Shown here: piece by piece, positions 35,341 through 44,865 of the stretch
Layout: every line of letters starts with the position of its first letter
Numbering within the stretch: position 1 is the stretch's first letter
Made by a program: the position numbers and the translations under genes
Origin: Streptomyces sp. V3I8
Lineage (GTDB): Bacteria > Actinomycetota > Actinomycetes > Streptomycetales > Streptomycetaceae
Length of the DNA: 64,000 bases
Direction of reading: 5' to 3'
NCBI RefSeq assembly: GCF_030817535.1
Contig: NZ_JAUSZL010000002.1
Coordinates: 868,001-932,000, forward strand
The notes under the pieces: model-generated
The model's database searches: none
What the model was told of the DNA's origin: nothing
The model's input: the letters and a program-made list of their open reading frames with translations, nothing else

Positions 35341-35356
35341 GGGGCTGCTGGTCCCC
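35341..35356. promoter_or_regulatory. orphan OsdR-type box
   Basis: GGGGCTGCTGGTCCCC differs by one base from the box at 63168-63183, but lies between two convergent genes with no start codon nearby to serve. Confidence 0.4.
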
Positions 35357-35388
35357 CGGCGGTCCCGGCGGACGCCGGACTCGTCCGG

Positions 35389-38076
35389 TCAGGCCCTTTC
35401 GGCGGAGGCGTCCGCCCGGCCGTAGTAGGCCGCGCGCATGAGGTGCTGCATGTCGTCGAGCATGGGCATGCGGGGGTTGGCCGGCGCGCACTGGTCCTCG
35501 TAGGCGTTCATCGCCTGCTGCGGCAGCGCGTCGAGGAAGGTCCGCTCGTCCACGCCCAGGGCCTGGAAGGACGGTTCGATGCCGACGGCGTCACGCAGCC
35601 GTTCCACGGCGGCGGCGAGGGACTCCACGCCCTGCTGGGGTGTGGCGGCGGGCAGGCCCAGTACGCGCGCGATGTCCTGGAAGCGTTCCGGGGCGCGGTA
35701 GTGCTCGTACTTCGGCCAGCCCGTGAGTTTGCCCGGCACGGTGCCGTTGTAGCGGATGACGTGCGGCAGCAGTACCGCGTTGGTGCGCCCGTGGGCGATG
35801 TGGAAGGTGGCGCCCAGGGTGTGCGACATGGCGTGCACGATGCCCAGGAACGCGTTGCCGAAGGCCATGCCGGCGATGGTGCCGGCGTTGTGCATCTTCT
35901 CCTGCGCCTCGGGGCTGGCCGCGCGGTCGTTCACGGCTGCCTCGATGTGCTCGAAGACGAGCCTGACGGCCTGCAGGGCAGGGCCGTCGGTGAAGTCGTT
36001 CGCGTAGACGGACACGTAGGACTCGACGGCGTGCGTGAGGGCGTCGAAGCCGCTGTCGGCGGCCAGCGACGGCGGTAGGTCGGCGGTGAGCAGCGGGTCG
36101 ACGATGGCCACGCTGGGGGTGAGGGCGTAGTCGGCAAGGGGGTACTTCTTGCCGGTCGCGGGGTCGGAGATGACCGCGAACGGGGTGACCTCCGCGCCGG
36201 TGCCGGACGTGGTGGGGATGCACACCAGGCGGGCGAGCGCACCGAGGACCGGGAAGCGGAAGGCGCGCTTGCGGATGTCGGAGAACTTCTGGCGCATGTC
36301 GGCGAAGTCCATCTCGTTGCCGACGGCCTGCTGCTCGTACAGCAGCCACATCACCTTCGCCGCGTCCATGGGTGAGCCGCCGCCCAGCGCGATGATGGTG
36401 TCCGGGCGGAAGTCGCGCATCAGCGCGGCGCCACGCCGGACGCAGTCGATGCTGGGCTCGGGCTCCACGGTGTCGATGATCTGCAGGGTCACCGGTTCGT
36501 CCCGGCGCTGGAGCACGCGGGTGACCCGGTCGACGAAGCCGAGGCGGGTCATCGTCGCGTCCGTGACCACGGTGACGCGGTGGACGTCCGGCATGGAGGT
36601 CAGGTACCGGATGGCCTGGGGCTCGAAGTAGATCTTCGGCGGGACCTTGAACCACTGCAGGTTGTTGCGGCGGGTGGTCACCCGCTTGATGTTCAGCAGA
36701 TGGGCGGCGGAGACGTTGTCGGAGACCGAGGTGCTCCCCCACGATCCGCAGCCCAGGGTCAGTGACGGCAGCAGGCTGTTGTAGACGCCGCCGATCGCTC
36801 CCTGCGAGGAGGGCGAGTTGACGATGACACGCACGGTCTTCATGCGGGCGCCGTAGGCCTCGGCCACCGCGGGGTCCTCCGTGTGGATGACGGAGCTGTG
36901 CCCCTGGCCGTGGAAGGCGACCATGTCGGCCGCCAGGTCGAAGCCCTGCGCCTGCGATCCGGCGCGCAGCACGGTCAGCACGGGGCAGAGCTTCTCCCTC
37001 GTCAATGGCTCGTCCGGGCCGACCCGTTCGGCCTCGACGAGGATGAGCGAGGTGCCTTCGGGCACGGTGAACCCGGCCTGCTCCGCGATCCACCGCGCGC
37101 TCTGCCCGACGGCCGCCGCGTTCACCTTGGGCTCGCAGCCGCCGTGCACGTCGCCCCCGGGGAACAGGTACGCCTCCAGCTCCCGCTTCTCCTGCGGGTT
37201 CGCAACGTAAGCGTGCAGGGCGCGGAACTCGGCGAGCGCCGCGTCGTAGATCTCGTCGTCCAGGATGACCGCCTGCTCCGAGGCGCAGATCATGCCGTTG
37301 TCGAAGGACTTGGACAGCACCAGGTCGTTGACGGCCCGGCGCAGTTTCGCGCTCCTGTGGACGTAGGCCGGGACGTTGCCGGCGCCGACGCCGAGGGCGG
37401 GTTTGCCCGCCGAGTACGCGGCCTTCACCATCCCGTTGCCGCCGGTCGCCAGGATCAGCGAGATCCCCGGGTGGTGCATCAGCGCCCCGGTCGCCTGGAC
37501 GGAGGGCTCCTCGATCCACTGCACACAGTGCTCCGGCGCGCCCGCGGCGACGGCCGCGTCCCGCACGACGCGGGCCGCCTCGGCGCTGCAGCTCTGTGCC
37601 GCGGGGTGGAAGGCGAAGACGATCGGGTTACGGGTCTTCAGCGCGATCAGCGCCTTGAAGATCGTCGTGGAGGTGGGGTTCGTGACCGGGGTGACGGCGC
37701 ACACCACGCCGACCGGCTCCGCCATCTCGACGATGCCGTCGATGTCGTCGCGCGCGATGACTCCGACGGTCTTCATCCGGCCCATGCTGTGTGTGACGTG
37801 CTCGCAGGCGAACATGTTCTTCGCGGCCTTGTCCTCGAAGACGCCGCGGCCGGTCTCCCGCACCGCCCGCAGGGCCAGGTCCGTGTGCCGGTCCAGGGCC
37901 GCCACGGAGGCCTTCTTGACGATGTGATCGATCCGCTCCTGGGTCAGCGAGTCGTAGTCGGCAAGCGCCTTCAGCCCGTTCGTCACCAGCCGTTCCACGG
38001 CGATCGCTGTGTCGGAGGGCCCTCCCCGGGAGTCCTGCGAGCCACCGTTGCCGATGCGGTCGTCCTGACGGGCCAT
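35389..38076 (-). CDS. adhE: bifunctional acetaldehyde-CoA / alcohol dehydrogenase
   Basis: An 895-residue fusion, the standard AdhE length. The N-terminal half (to about 445) is an aldehyde dehydrogenase reducing acetyl-CoA to acetaldehyde, with the catalytic Cys in FDNGMICASEQA (about 259) and GAGNVPAYV. The C-terminal half is an iron-dependent alcohol dehydrogenase: ALGGGSPMDAAKVMW, CIPTTSGTGAEVTPFAVI, DSGFDALTHAVESYVS and the metal His in HAMSHTLGATFHIAHGRTN. It regenerates NAD+ by making ethanol. I chose the ATG at 38076, with GGAGG 9 bases upstream. It is divergent from the GAPDH gene across a box-rich promoter. Confidence 0.95.
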   Translation of the reverse strand: MARQDDRIGNGGSQDSRGGPSDTAIAVERLVTNGLKALADYDSLTQERIDHIVKKASVAALDRHTDLALRAVRETGRGVFEDKAAKNMFACEHVTHSMGRMKTVGVIARDDIDGIVEMAEPVGVVCAVTPVTNPTSTTIFKALIALKTRNPIVFAFHPAAQSCSAEAARVVRDAAVAAGAPEHCVQWIEEPSVQATGALMHHPGISLILATGGNGMVKAAYSAGKPALGVGAGNVPAYVHRSAKLRRAVNDLVLSKSFDNGMICASEQAVILDDEIYDAALAEFRALHAYVANPQEKRELEAYLFPGGDVHGGCEPKVNAAAVGQSARWIAEQAGFTVPEGTSLILVEAERVGPDEPLTREKLCPVLTVLRAGSQAQGFDLAADMVAFHGQGHSSVIHTEDPAVAEAYGARMKTVRVIVNSPSSQGAIGGVYNSLLPSLTLGCGSWGSTSVSDNVSAAHLLNIKRVTTRRNNLQWFKVPPKIYFEPQAIRYLTSMPDVHRVTVVTDATMTRLGFVDRVTRVLQRRDEPVTLQIIDTVEPEPSIDCVRRGAALMRDFRPDTIIALGGGSPMDAAKVMWLLYEQQAVGNEMDFADMRQKFSDIRKRAFRFPVLGALARLVCIPTTSGTGAEVTPFAVISDPATGKKYPLADYALTPSVAIVDPLLTADLPPSLAADSGFDALTHAVESYVSVYANDFTDGPALQAVRLVFEHIEAAVNDRAASPEAQEKMHNAGTIAGMAFGNAFLGIVHAMSHTLGATFHIAHGRTNAVLLPHVIRYNGTVPGKLTGWPKYEHYRAPERFQDIARVLGLPAATPQQGVESLAAAVERLRDAVGIEPSFQALGVDERTFLDALPQQAMNAYEDQCAPANPRMPMLDDMQHLMRAAYYGRADASAERA

Positions 38077-38201
38077 GGAAGTTCGCCTCCGTGATCGGGG
38101 TGCGCCGCCGGCGTTCGGGCGGCTCGCGGCGGGATCTGCACCGTGAGGATTCGGTGTCGCTCCCGTCGAACACCGTCTCGCGGCCGGTGTGTCCGGTCCC
38201 A

Positions 38202-38308
38202 GTGCCCGAAGGTCCCTGTCGGTGCCCCGACCGGCCCGGAGAGGGCGGCGACCGGGCCCGGACAGGGCCGACCGGATGGTCAGGCGTCCGGAGCGGGCCG
38301 AACGTCCC
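38202..38308. promoter_or_regulatory. cluster of OsdR-type boxes between adhE and the GAPDH gene
   Basis: Four box-like sequences: GTGCCCGAAGGTCCC (38202-38216), GTGCCCCGACCGGCCC (38222-38237), AGGGCCGACCGGATGG (38264-38279) and GGGCCGAACGTCCC (38295-38308). They could control both divergent genes. The rest of the 327-base region shows nothing else. Confidence 0.55.
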
Positions 38309-38403
38309 TCCTTCTCACTCCCGTACGGCCCAAGCCGGGCACGCTCCCGGACCGTGAGGCTGAGGACGCACACCGGACGACGCCGATCGGGAGGACGAGG
38401 AAC

Positions 38404-39432
38404 ATGACCGTGCGGGTAGGAATCAACGGCTTCGGACGCATCGGACGCAACTACCTGCGATGTGTCCTGGAGCGCGCGGAGACCGGGACCGGTACGACCG
38501 TCGAGGTGGTGGCGGTCAACGACATCACCTCGACATCGGCCCTCGCGCATCTGCTGGAGTTCGACTCGACCTACGGCAGGTTGCGCCGCACCGTCGAGTA
38601 CGACGACACGTCCGTCACGGTCGACGGGCACCGCATCGCGGTGACGGCCGAACGCGATCCTGCCGCCCTGGCGTGGGGCGACCTGGGGGTGGACGTGGTC
38701 ATCGAGTCGACCGGCCGCTTCCGCACCCGCGAGGACGCCGGACTGCACCTGAAGGGCGGCGCCCGCAAGGTGCTGCTGTCGGTGCCCGGCAAGAACGTCG
38801 ACGCCACCGTCGTGATGGGCGTCAACGAGGCCACGTACGACCCGGACAGCGACCATGTGGTCTCGAACGCCTCGTGCACCACCAACTGCGTCGCGCCGAT
38901 GGTCAAGGTCCTCGACGAGTCCTTCGGGATCGACAAGGGCCTGATGACCACGATCCACGGCTACACCAACGACCAGGTCGTCCTCGACGGGCCGCACAAG
39001 GACCCGCGCCGCGGCCGTACCGCGGCCGTCAACATCATCCCCACCAGCACGGGAGCCGCCCGCGCCGTCGGGCTCGTGCTTCCCGGACTGGCCGGCACCC
39101 TCGACGGCCTGGCGGTCCGCGTCCCCGTGGAGGACGGTTCCCTCACCGACCTGACCCTGGTGCTCGACCGGGCCGTCTCCGCCGAGGAGATCAACACCGC
39201 CTTCCGCGAGGCCGCCGACGGTCCGCTGAAGGGGATACTGCGGGTCTCCGACGCCCCGATCGTCTCCCGCGACATCGTCGGCGACCCCGCCTCCTGCGTC
39301 TTCGACGCACCGCTCACCCTGGTCCACGGCAACCTGGTGAAGGTCTTCGGCTGGTACGACAACGAGTGGGGCTACACCAACCGGCTGCTCGACCTCACCG
39401 AATACGTCGCGGCCCGGCTCCCCGAGAGCTGA
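38404..39432 (+). CDS. gap: glyceraldehyde-3-phosphate dehydrogenase, type I
   Basis: A 342-residue GAPDH. The NAD site is GINGFGRIGRN (6-16), the catalytic Cys lies in SNASCTTNC (about 158), IHGYTNDQ carries the catalytic His, and WYDNEWGYTNR the C-terminal helix. The intact SxSCTTNC motif indicates an active enzyme. Being divergent from adhE and sharing its boxes, it is probably an oxygen-limitation-specific isoenzyme supplying NADH that AdhE reoxidises; a housekeeping copy would be expected elsewhere. GAGGA lies close to the ATG at 38404. Confidence 0.92.
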   Translation: MTVRVGINGFGRIGRNYLRCVLERAETGTGTTVEVVAVNDITSTSALAHLLEFDSTYGRLRRTVEYDDTSVTVDGHRIAVTAERDPAALAWGDLGVDVVIESTGRFRTREDAGLHLKGGARKVLLSVPGKNVDATVVMGVNEATYDPDSDHVVSNASCTTNCVAPMVKVLDESFGIDKGLMTTIHGYTNDQVVLDGPHKDPRRGRTAAVNIIPTSTGAARAVGLVLPGLAGTLDGLAVRVPVEDGSLTDLTLVLDRAVSAEEINTAFREAADGPLKGILRVSDAPIVSRDIVGDPASCVFDAPLTLVHGNLVKVFGWYDNEWGYTNRLLDLTEYVAARLPES

Positions 39433-39520
39433 GTCCCGCTCCTGCCGTCCACACGGGCTGTGCACCCGCACGGCAGGCGGCCCGGAGTCCGGACATCCGT
39501 CCCGGCCCCGGGCGCCTCGT

Positions 39521-39581
39521 GTGCCGATGCCGATGCCGATACCGAGCCGATGCCGATGCCGATGCCGATGCCGATGCCGAC
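39521..39581. repeat. hexanucleotide microsatellite (CCGATG)n
   Basis: About nine CCGATG units, interrupted by CCGATACCGAG, about 90 bases after the GAPDH stop. It is not in a credible gene. Confidence 0.85.
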
Positions 39582-39692
39582 AGACGATCGCGTGGCACGA
39601 CGGTGTTCGAGGTGTCGCCCCCGCCCGGTCGTGGAAACCGCACAGGTCCGGGGCCGGGTCGTGGGTGCCGACCTGGGGGCACGGCACCCAGG

Positions 39693-40271
39693 GCTTCGAC
39701 CCGGTCATCGTGAACCACCGGCTGCAGGGACTGGGCGGGCTCGGCGGCTTCCTCGTCGGGTCCGTGGCCTCCGGCGTACTCGCCCGCGCCGAGCGGCCGG
39801 TGGTTCACGTACGAGCCGAGGAAAGGGCCGAGGCCGCCCGAGTGCCCACGGGCGCCGGTACGACGGAGCGTGACGTCGTCCTCGGACTCGACCTGTGCAA
39901 GCAGGCCCACTACGCGATCGCGCTACGTGATCGGGTACGCCTTCGACGCCGCCGCGCGCCACACCTGCGGCCTGCGCGTGGTGCACGGTCGGGCCTGGCC
40001 CCGTCCCGCGTGCTCGGAGCAGGCGCGGGACCTGCTGACCGGGATCCTCATGCCGTGGCAGGAGAAGTCTCCCGGTGGGGATGTATACCCCCAACCCCCA
40101 GGCCGTGGTCGGCGGGGCGGGCCCCGTCGTGTTGACGCGTCCAGGGACGCACGGTTGGCGGTCGTGGGCCGCGGCGTCCGCCGCTCGTCGCCGGGTCCGC
40201 GCGTCGGCCCGGTGACCCACGCGGTCCTGCACCACGCGCACGCACCGGTCGCCGTCGTCCCGCACGACTGA
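39693..40271 (+). pseudogene. frameshifted universal stress protein gene
   Basis: On the plus strand, GFDPVIVNHRLQGLGGLGGF and LVGSVASGVLARAERPVVHV match the end of a first Usp domain. The frame breaks near 39905 and a second frame (from about 39924) reads YVIGYAFDAAARHTCGLRVV, then VDASRDARLAVVGRGVRRSS and VGPVTHAVLHHAHAPVAVV, a second Usp domain to its normal C-terminus. The first 100 residues are missing and the middle of domain 2 is scrambled. Confidence 0.8.
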
Positions 40272-40574
40272 CAGCCGGTCGCAGCGACGGCCGATCACGA
40301 CGGCGCGGCCGCAAACCACCGCGCTCGGCCGGCCCGTGCAGTTGGTAGCCGGCAGCCGCGTGGGCTTTAGCCGCGTGGGCTTTCCGCCGCGCACCGACCT
40401 TCCGCTCCCGCTCCGTTGTCGCTCCGTGCACGGCCGCCGCCGGGTACCCGTCTCCCACAGCGAGGGCAGCCGGCCGGCGGACCCCCAGAGGACGGTGTCA
40501 CGGCCGCGGGGTGCCGCCGCGTCGACGCGGCGGCGCCCCGGCCCGGAACGGGCGGAGGTTCGAAGCGGCGGCCC
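40272..40574. other. intergenic region with a 15-base tandem duplication
   Basis: About 300 bases between the Usp pseudogene and the phosphoketolase stop. AGCCGCGTGGGCTTT occurs twice in perfect tandem at 40353-40382. No gene is apparent. Confidence 0.5.
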
Positions 40575-42959
40575 TCAGCCGCTCCAGGCCCAGTCCGTGA
40601 CCTCCGGCAGGTCGGTGCCGTGCTCGCGGATCCAGTCGTGGTGGCGCAGCCGGGTGTCCTCCATCAGCTGCCGTACGGGGGCGGCCTTCACGGCCAGACC
40701 GGGCACGCGGTCGATGACGTCCATCACCAGGCGGTACCGGTCGAGGTCGTTGGTCACCAGCATGTCGAACGGTGTCGTGGTGGTGCCGATCTCCTTGTAG
40801 CCGCGTACGTGCAGGTTGGCGTGGCCGGTACGGCGATAGGCGAGGCGGTGGATCAGCCACGGGTAGCCGTGGTAGGCGAAGATGACCGGCTTGTCGCGGG
40901 TGAACAGCGCGTCGTACTGCGAGCCGGGCATGCCGTGGGGGTGCTCCTCCTGGGGAAGCAGCCGCGCCAGGTCGACGACGTTGACCATGCGGACGACCAG
41001 GTCGGGCAGATGCCGGCGCAGCAACTGCGCGGCGGCCAGCACCTCCTGGGTGGGCACGTCGCCGGCCGCGGCGAGCACCACGTCGGGCTCGCCGGTGCCG
41101 TCCTCCGTGCCGGCCCACTCCCAGATGCCCGCGCCCCGGGCGCAGTGCACCCGCGCCTGTTCCATGCTGAGCCAGTCGAAGCACGGCTGCTTGCCGGCCA
41201 CGACGACGTTGACGTAGTCGCGGCTGCGCAGCACGTGGTCGGCGACCGACAGCAGCGTGTTGGCGTCCGGCGGCAGGTAGACCCGTACCACCTCCGGGCT
41301 CTTGTTCAGGACGTGGTCGACGAAGCCGGGGTCCTGGTGGGAGAAGCCGTTGTGGTCCTGACGCCACACGTGCGAGGTGAGCAGGTAGTTGAGCGAGGCG
41401 ATGGGGGCGCGCCAGGGCAGCCGGCGGGTGACGCGCAGCCACTTGATGTGCTGGTTGACCATCGAGTCGACGATGTGCACGAAGGCCTCGTAGCAGGAGA
41501 ACAGCCCGTGCCGGCCGGTCAGCAGATAGCCCTCCAGCCAGCCCTGGCAGGTGTGTTCGGACAGGATCTCCATGACCCGGCCGTGGCGGTCCAGGTGCTC
41601 GTCCACAGGGAGCGTGTCGGCCTGCCATGCCTTGCCGCTGGCGTCGAAGACGGCCTGGAGCCGGTTGGAGGCCGTCTCGTCGGGGCCGACGAGCCGGAAG
41701 TCGCGGCGCCCGCCGGTGTGCTGCATGACGTGCTCCAGCATGTCGCCCAGGACCCGGGTCGGCTCGTGCATCGTCACACCGGGCTTGTCGACGGCGACGG
41801 CGAACTTCGCCAGCTCCGGCAGCGGCAGTTCGCGCAGCAGCAGACCGCCGTTGGCGTGCGGTGTGGCACCGAGGCGCCGGGCGCCTTCGGGAACGCAGGC
41901 CAGCACCTGCTCACGTGGGCGGCCCTGCGCGTCGAAGAGCTCTTCCGGCTGGTACGAGCGCAGCCAGGTCTCCAGTTGCCGCAGGTGCTCGGGGTTGTCG
42001 CGGACGGCGGACAGCGGCACCTGGTGGGCCCGCCAGGTGCCCTCCACCTGCACCCCGTCGACCTCGGCGGGACCGGTCCAGCCCTTGGGGGTGCGCAGTA
42101 CGATCACCGGCCAGTGGGCCCGCTGCGTGATGCCCTCCTCGCGTGCGCTGCGCTGGATGAGGTCGATCCGCTCCAGGGCGTGGTCCATGGCAATGGCCAT
42201 GTCCCGGTGCACGGTCATCGGGTCGTCCCCGGTGACGTGGATCGGTATGTGTCCGTAGCCCCGCAGCAGCGAGTCGAGTTCGGACTCGGGCAGCCGGGCC
42301 AGCACCGCCGGATTGGCGATCTTGTAGCCGTTCAGGTGCAGGATCGGCAGCACCGCCCCGTCATGCACCGGATCGAGGAACTTGGTGGAGTGCCAGGAGG
42401 CCGCCAGCGGCCCCGTCTCCGCCTCGCCGTCACCGATCACACAGGCGACCAGCAGATCCGGGTTGTCCAGGGCCGCTCCATAAGCGTGTGAGAGGGAGTA
42501 GCCGAGCTCACCGCCCTCGTGGATCGACCCGGGGGTCTCCGGCGCGACATGGCTGGGTACACCGCCGGGGAAGGAGAATTGCCTGAAGAGCCTGGCCATG
42601 CCCTCGGCGTCCCGGCTCACGTCCGGGTAGGTCTCCGAGTAGGTGCCCTCCAGCCAGGAGTTGGCCAGCACGGCGGGCCCGCCGTGTCCGGGCCCCCAGA
42701 TGCACAGTGCGTCCTGATCCCGGGCCTTGATGACGCGGTTGAGGTGGGTGTGGACCAGGTTCAGACCTGGGGACGTACCCCAGTGCCCGAGCAGCCGCGG
42801 CTTCACGTGCTCGGGACGCAGCGGTTCGGTCAGCAGGGGGTTGGACATGAGATAGATCTGACCGACGGCCAGGTAGTTCGCGGCGCGCCAATGGGCGTCC
42901 AGGGCGCGCAGTTCGTCGTCCGTGATCGGGGTGGGCGCCTGCTGTGGAACGTCGCGCAT
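40575..42959 (-). CDS. xfp: phosphoketolase
   Basis: A 794-residue thiamine-diphosphate enzyme splitting xylulose 5-phosphate (and often fructose 6-phosphate) to acetyl phosphate plus a sugar phosphate. The family features are clear: [52 protein letters not shown], the ThDP motif [31 protein letters not shown], and [13 protein letters not shown] C-terminal text (here [14 protein letters not shown]). GGAAGGGA precedes the ATG. It gives acetyl phosphate, and hence ATP, without oxygen. A perfect box lies 80 bases upstream, shared with the divergent CBS gene. Confidence 0.95.
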   Translation of the reverse strand: MRDVPQQAPTPITDDELRALDAHWRAANYLAVGQIYLMSNPLLTEPLRPEHVKPRLLGHWGTSPGLNLVHTHLNRVIKARDQDALCIWGPGHGGPAVLANSWLEGTYSETYPDVSRDAEGMARLFRQFSFPGGVPSHVAPETPGSIHEGGELGYSLSHAYGAALDNPDLLVACVIGDGEAETGPLAASWHSTKFLDPVHDGAVLPILHLNGYKIANPAVLARLPESELDSLLRGYGHIPIHVTGDDPMTVHRDMAIAMDHALERIDLIQRSAREEGITQRAHWPVIVLRTPKGWTGPAEVDGVQVEGTWRAHQVPLSAVRDNPEHLRQLETWLRSYQPEELFDAQGRPREQVLACVPEGARRLGATPHANGGLLLRELPLPELAKFAVAVDKPGVTMHEPTRVLGDMLEHVMQHTGGRRDFRLVGPDETASNRLQAVFDASGKAWQADTLPVDEHLDRHGRVMEILSEHTCQGWLEGYLLTGRHGLFSCYEAFVHIVDSMVNQHIKWLRVTRRLPWRAPIASLNYLLTSHVWRQDHNGFSHQDPGFVDHVLNKSPEVVRVYLPPDANTLLSVADHVLRSRDYVNVVVAGKQPCFDWLSMEQARVHCARGAGIWEWAGTEDGTGEPDVVLAAAGDVPTQEVLAAAQLLRRHLPDLVVRMVNVVDLARLLPQEEHPHGMPGSQYDALFTRDKPVIFAYHGYPWLIHRLAYRRTGHANLHVRGYKEIGTTTTPFDMLVTNDLDRYRLVMDVIDRVPGLAVKAAPVRQLMEDTRLRHHDWIREHGTDLPEVTDWAWSG

Positions 42960-43038
42960 GATGGGGTCCCTTCCGGGTCGCGGTCACGTGCCGGTGTGCA
43001 CTCATGACCACCCTCGGCCCACGCGTCGCGGTGCCGAC

Positions 43039-43054
43039 AGGGCCGGTCGGCCCC
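43039..43054. promoter_or_regulatory. OsdR-type box (xfp / CBS divergent promoter)
   Basis: GGGCCGGTCGGCCC (43040-43053), perfect 6-base arms, flanked by A and C. A longer inverted pair, GTGCCGACAGGGCC and GGCCCTGTCGGTGC, brackets it. Confidence 0.65.
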
Positions 43055-43121
43055 CAACGGCACGCGACCAGGCCCTGTCGGTGCGGCCGGGAGGAAGCGC
43101 CGGCGGCCTGCGGGACGTCGC

Positions 43122-44603
43122 GTGGTGAGCGACCTGATGACGGCACGGGCCATGCACGCGCCGCGGGACGCCGGCTTCAAGGACATCGCCGGACTACTTG
43201 TCGAGTACGGCATCACAGCCGTACCGGTGGTGGACGACGACGGCCGCCCGTTGGGCGTGGTCTCCGAGGCGGATCTGCTGCGCAGGGAGGCGTCGCAACT
43301 GGATCCGTCCGGTCTGCCGCCCTTGCCGCGCCCGGGGCCCGCCGGCCGGGCGAAGGCCGGAGCGACCACGGCCGAGGGGCTGATGAGCAGGCCGGCCGTC
43401 ACCGCACGGCCCGGGTGGACCGTGGCGGAGGCGGCCCGCGTGATGGAACGCGAACAGGTCGAGCGGCTGCCGGTGGTGGACGAGGCGGGCCGGCTGATCG
43501 GTGTCGTCAGCCGCGCCGATCCGCTGCGCGTGTTCCGGCGGCCGGACCGGGCCGTTCGCGAGGAGATCGACCGGGACGTGCTCGCGCGGACCCTGGGCAT
43601 GGCGCCCGGAACGGTGCACGTCCGTGTCGTCGACGGCCGCGTCTCGCTGAGCGGCACGGTCGAGCGGAGGAGCCTGGCCGCGGTCATCGTCCGCCTGTGC
43701 CGTGGAATGGACGGAGCGGTCGACGTGTGCGACGTGTGCGACGACATGGACCACTGTGTGGACGACACACGCGAACCGGCCGCGGGCACCGGCTTCCGGC
43801 GCTCTCCGTTGTCCCCCTGCACCGTCGGCGCCGTGCGGGCCCGCCGCGTCCAGGGCGCGGCCCCGCGGTCGCCTCCGGCCGGCGCTGTCAGATCGACACG
43901 CAGACATGGACACAGACCCGCAGCCCCCCGCATCGCTCAGCCGGCGGTCGTACCGGCGTGCTCCGTGGGGACGAACAGCACCGGGCAGTGGGATCGGTGC
44001 AGCAGCGCGTGGGTGACCGGACCCCGTTGCGGACCGGCCAGACCGGGACGTCTGCGGGCGCCGACGACCACGACGGCGGCCTCGCGGGTCGCCTCCAGCA
44101 ACGCGTGCACCGGCCCCGAGCGCACCGTGCGGGTCTCCACCTCGACGTCGGCGTACTTCTCCCGCAGGGCGGCCACGGCGAAGCGCGGCACCGCCTGCTC
44201 CGTCCGGGCGTGCCGGGTGAGTTCGTCCGTCACCCGACACGTCGGTATCGGCGGCGCCTGCCCGGACAGCAGATGGGGATGGTCCCAGGCGTGCAGAACG
44301 CGCAGCCCCGCGCCTCGGCGTACCGCTTCTTCGAAGGCGTACGCGGCCACGTCGGCGTCGGCGTCGCCCTCCGGTCCGAGCAGTACGTCACCGCCGTGCG
44401 GCCGACGGTCACCGCCCACGACGAGCAGCGGGCTGTGCGAGTACGCCGCCATGCGCAGGCTCACCGACCCGAGGACCAGCCCGGCGAAGGCACCGAGGCC
44501 GCGGGCGCCGACCACGGTGAGCGCCGCGTCGCGTCCGTGGCGCAGCAGCGCCTGTACCGCGCCGCCCTCGGCCGCCGACGCCACGACCGGCAGACGGGGG
44601 TGA
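43122..44603 (+). CDS. CBS-pair / BON domain protein with abnormal 3' end
   Basis: Residues 1-140 hold two CBS motifs: MTARAMHAPRDAGFKDIAGL with VPVVDDDGRPLGVVSEADLL, and MSRPAVTARPGWTVAEAARV with LPVVDEAGRLIGVVSRADPL. Residues about 145-210 are a BON-like domain (VHVRVVDGRVSLSGTVERRS). Family members end near residue 220. Here no stop occurs: the frame runs on to 44603, antisense through most of the Usp gene at 43937-44782, with non-coding character after about residue 215. A 9-base duplication (GACGTGTGC twice, about 43720-43740) marks the point of divergence. The stop was probably lost by frameshift. Start is GTG at 43122 or 43125. Confidence 0.7.
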   Translation: MVSDLMTARAMHAPRDAGFKDIAGLLVEYGITAVPVVDDDGRPLGVVSEADLLRREASQLDPSGLPPLPRPGPAGRAKAGATTAEGLMSRPAVTARPGWTVAEAARVMEREQVERLPVVDEAGRLIGVVSRADPLRVFRRPDRAVREEIDRDVLARTLGMAPGTVHVRVVDGRVSLSGTVERRSLAAVIVRLCRGMDGAVDVCDVCDDMDHCVDDTREPAAGTGFRRSPLSPCTVGAVRARRVQGAAPRSPPAGAVRSTRRHGHRPAAPRIAQPAVVPACSVGTNSTGQWDRCSSAWVTGPRCGPARPGRLRAPTTTTAASRVASSNACTGPERTVRVSTSTSAYFSRRAATAKRGTACSVRACRVSSSVTRHVGIGGACPDSRWGWSQACRTRSPAPRRTASSKAYAATSASASPSGPSSTSPPCGRRSPPTTSSGLCEYAAMRRLTDPRTSPAKAPRPRAPTTVSAASRPWRSSACTAPPSAADATTGRRG

Positions 44604-44782
44604 CGCTCACGCGTCCGGGTCACGGCGGACGCCAGAATCGGTCCGGCCTCGTCGGCGTCCGCCACGGCGTACACGATGTCCAGGGTCGCGCCGCGCAGTT
44701 CGGCCTCCTGTGCCGCTCGGTCCAGGGCCCGTACGGCGACGAGCGAGCCGTCCACGCCGACGGTCACGTGCGGGGTGGTCAT
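43937..44782 (-). CDS. universal stress protein, two Usp domains
   Basis: A 281-residue tandem Usp protein. Domain 1: VTVGVDGSLVAVRALDRAAQ to the ATP-loop VVGARGLGAFAGLVLGSVS. Domain 2: VLLGPEGDADADVAAYAFEE to VVVGARRRPGLAGPQRGPVTHALLHRS (in two parts) and CPVLFVP. Domain 1 keeps the G-2X-G-9X-G-S/T nucleotide motif; domain 2 is altered. It follows the Usp gene at 44866 by 83 bases on the same strand, so the two are probably co-transcribed. GAGGAGG is 7 bases from the ATG. The 3' half is overlapped antisense by the run-on CBS frame. Confidence 0.88.
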   Translation of the reverse strand: MTTPHVTVGVDGSLVAVRALDRAAQEAELRGATLDIVYAVADADEAGPILASAVTRTRERHPRLPVVASAAEGGAVQALLRHGRDAALTVVGARGLGAFAGLVLGSVSLRMAAYSHSPLLVVGGDRRPHGGDVLLGPEGDADADVAAYAFEEAVRRGAGLRVLHAWDHPHLLSGQAPPIPTCRVTDELTRHARTEQAVPRFAVAALREKYADVEVETRTVRSGPVHALLEATREAAVVVVGARRRPGLAGPQRGPVTHALLHRSHCPVLFVPTEHAGTTAG

Positions 44783-44865
44783 GGCTGTGCCTCCTCATGA
44801 AATTTGATCTTCGGGTGGCGGCTGTGCGGGCATGGACGCGCCGGGAACTCACGCGCGGAACGGTT

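Noticed and set aside
35160..35388. Possible small membrane peptide on the minus strand (VVTAFVTSFLILRGR)
   Set aside because: It lacks a good start and ribosome site, and continues only as antisense to the permease remnant.
39521..39581. CCGATG run considered as a CRISPR-like array
   Set aside because: Units are 6 bases with no spacers.
35389..39708. A 1439-codon minus-strand frame extending adhE leftward past the GAPDH gene
   Set aside because: Only the part from 38076 down is AdhE. The rest is antisense to gap and runs through the CCGATG microsatellite; the ATG at 38076 has a good ribosome site.
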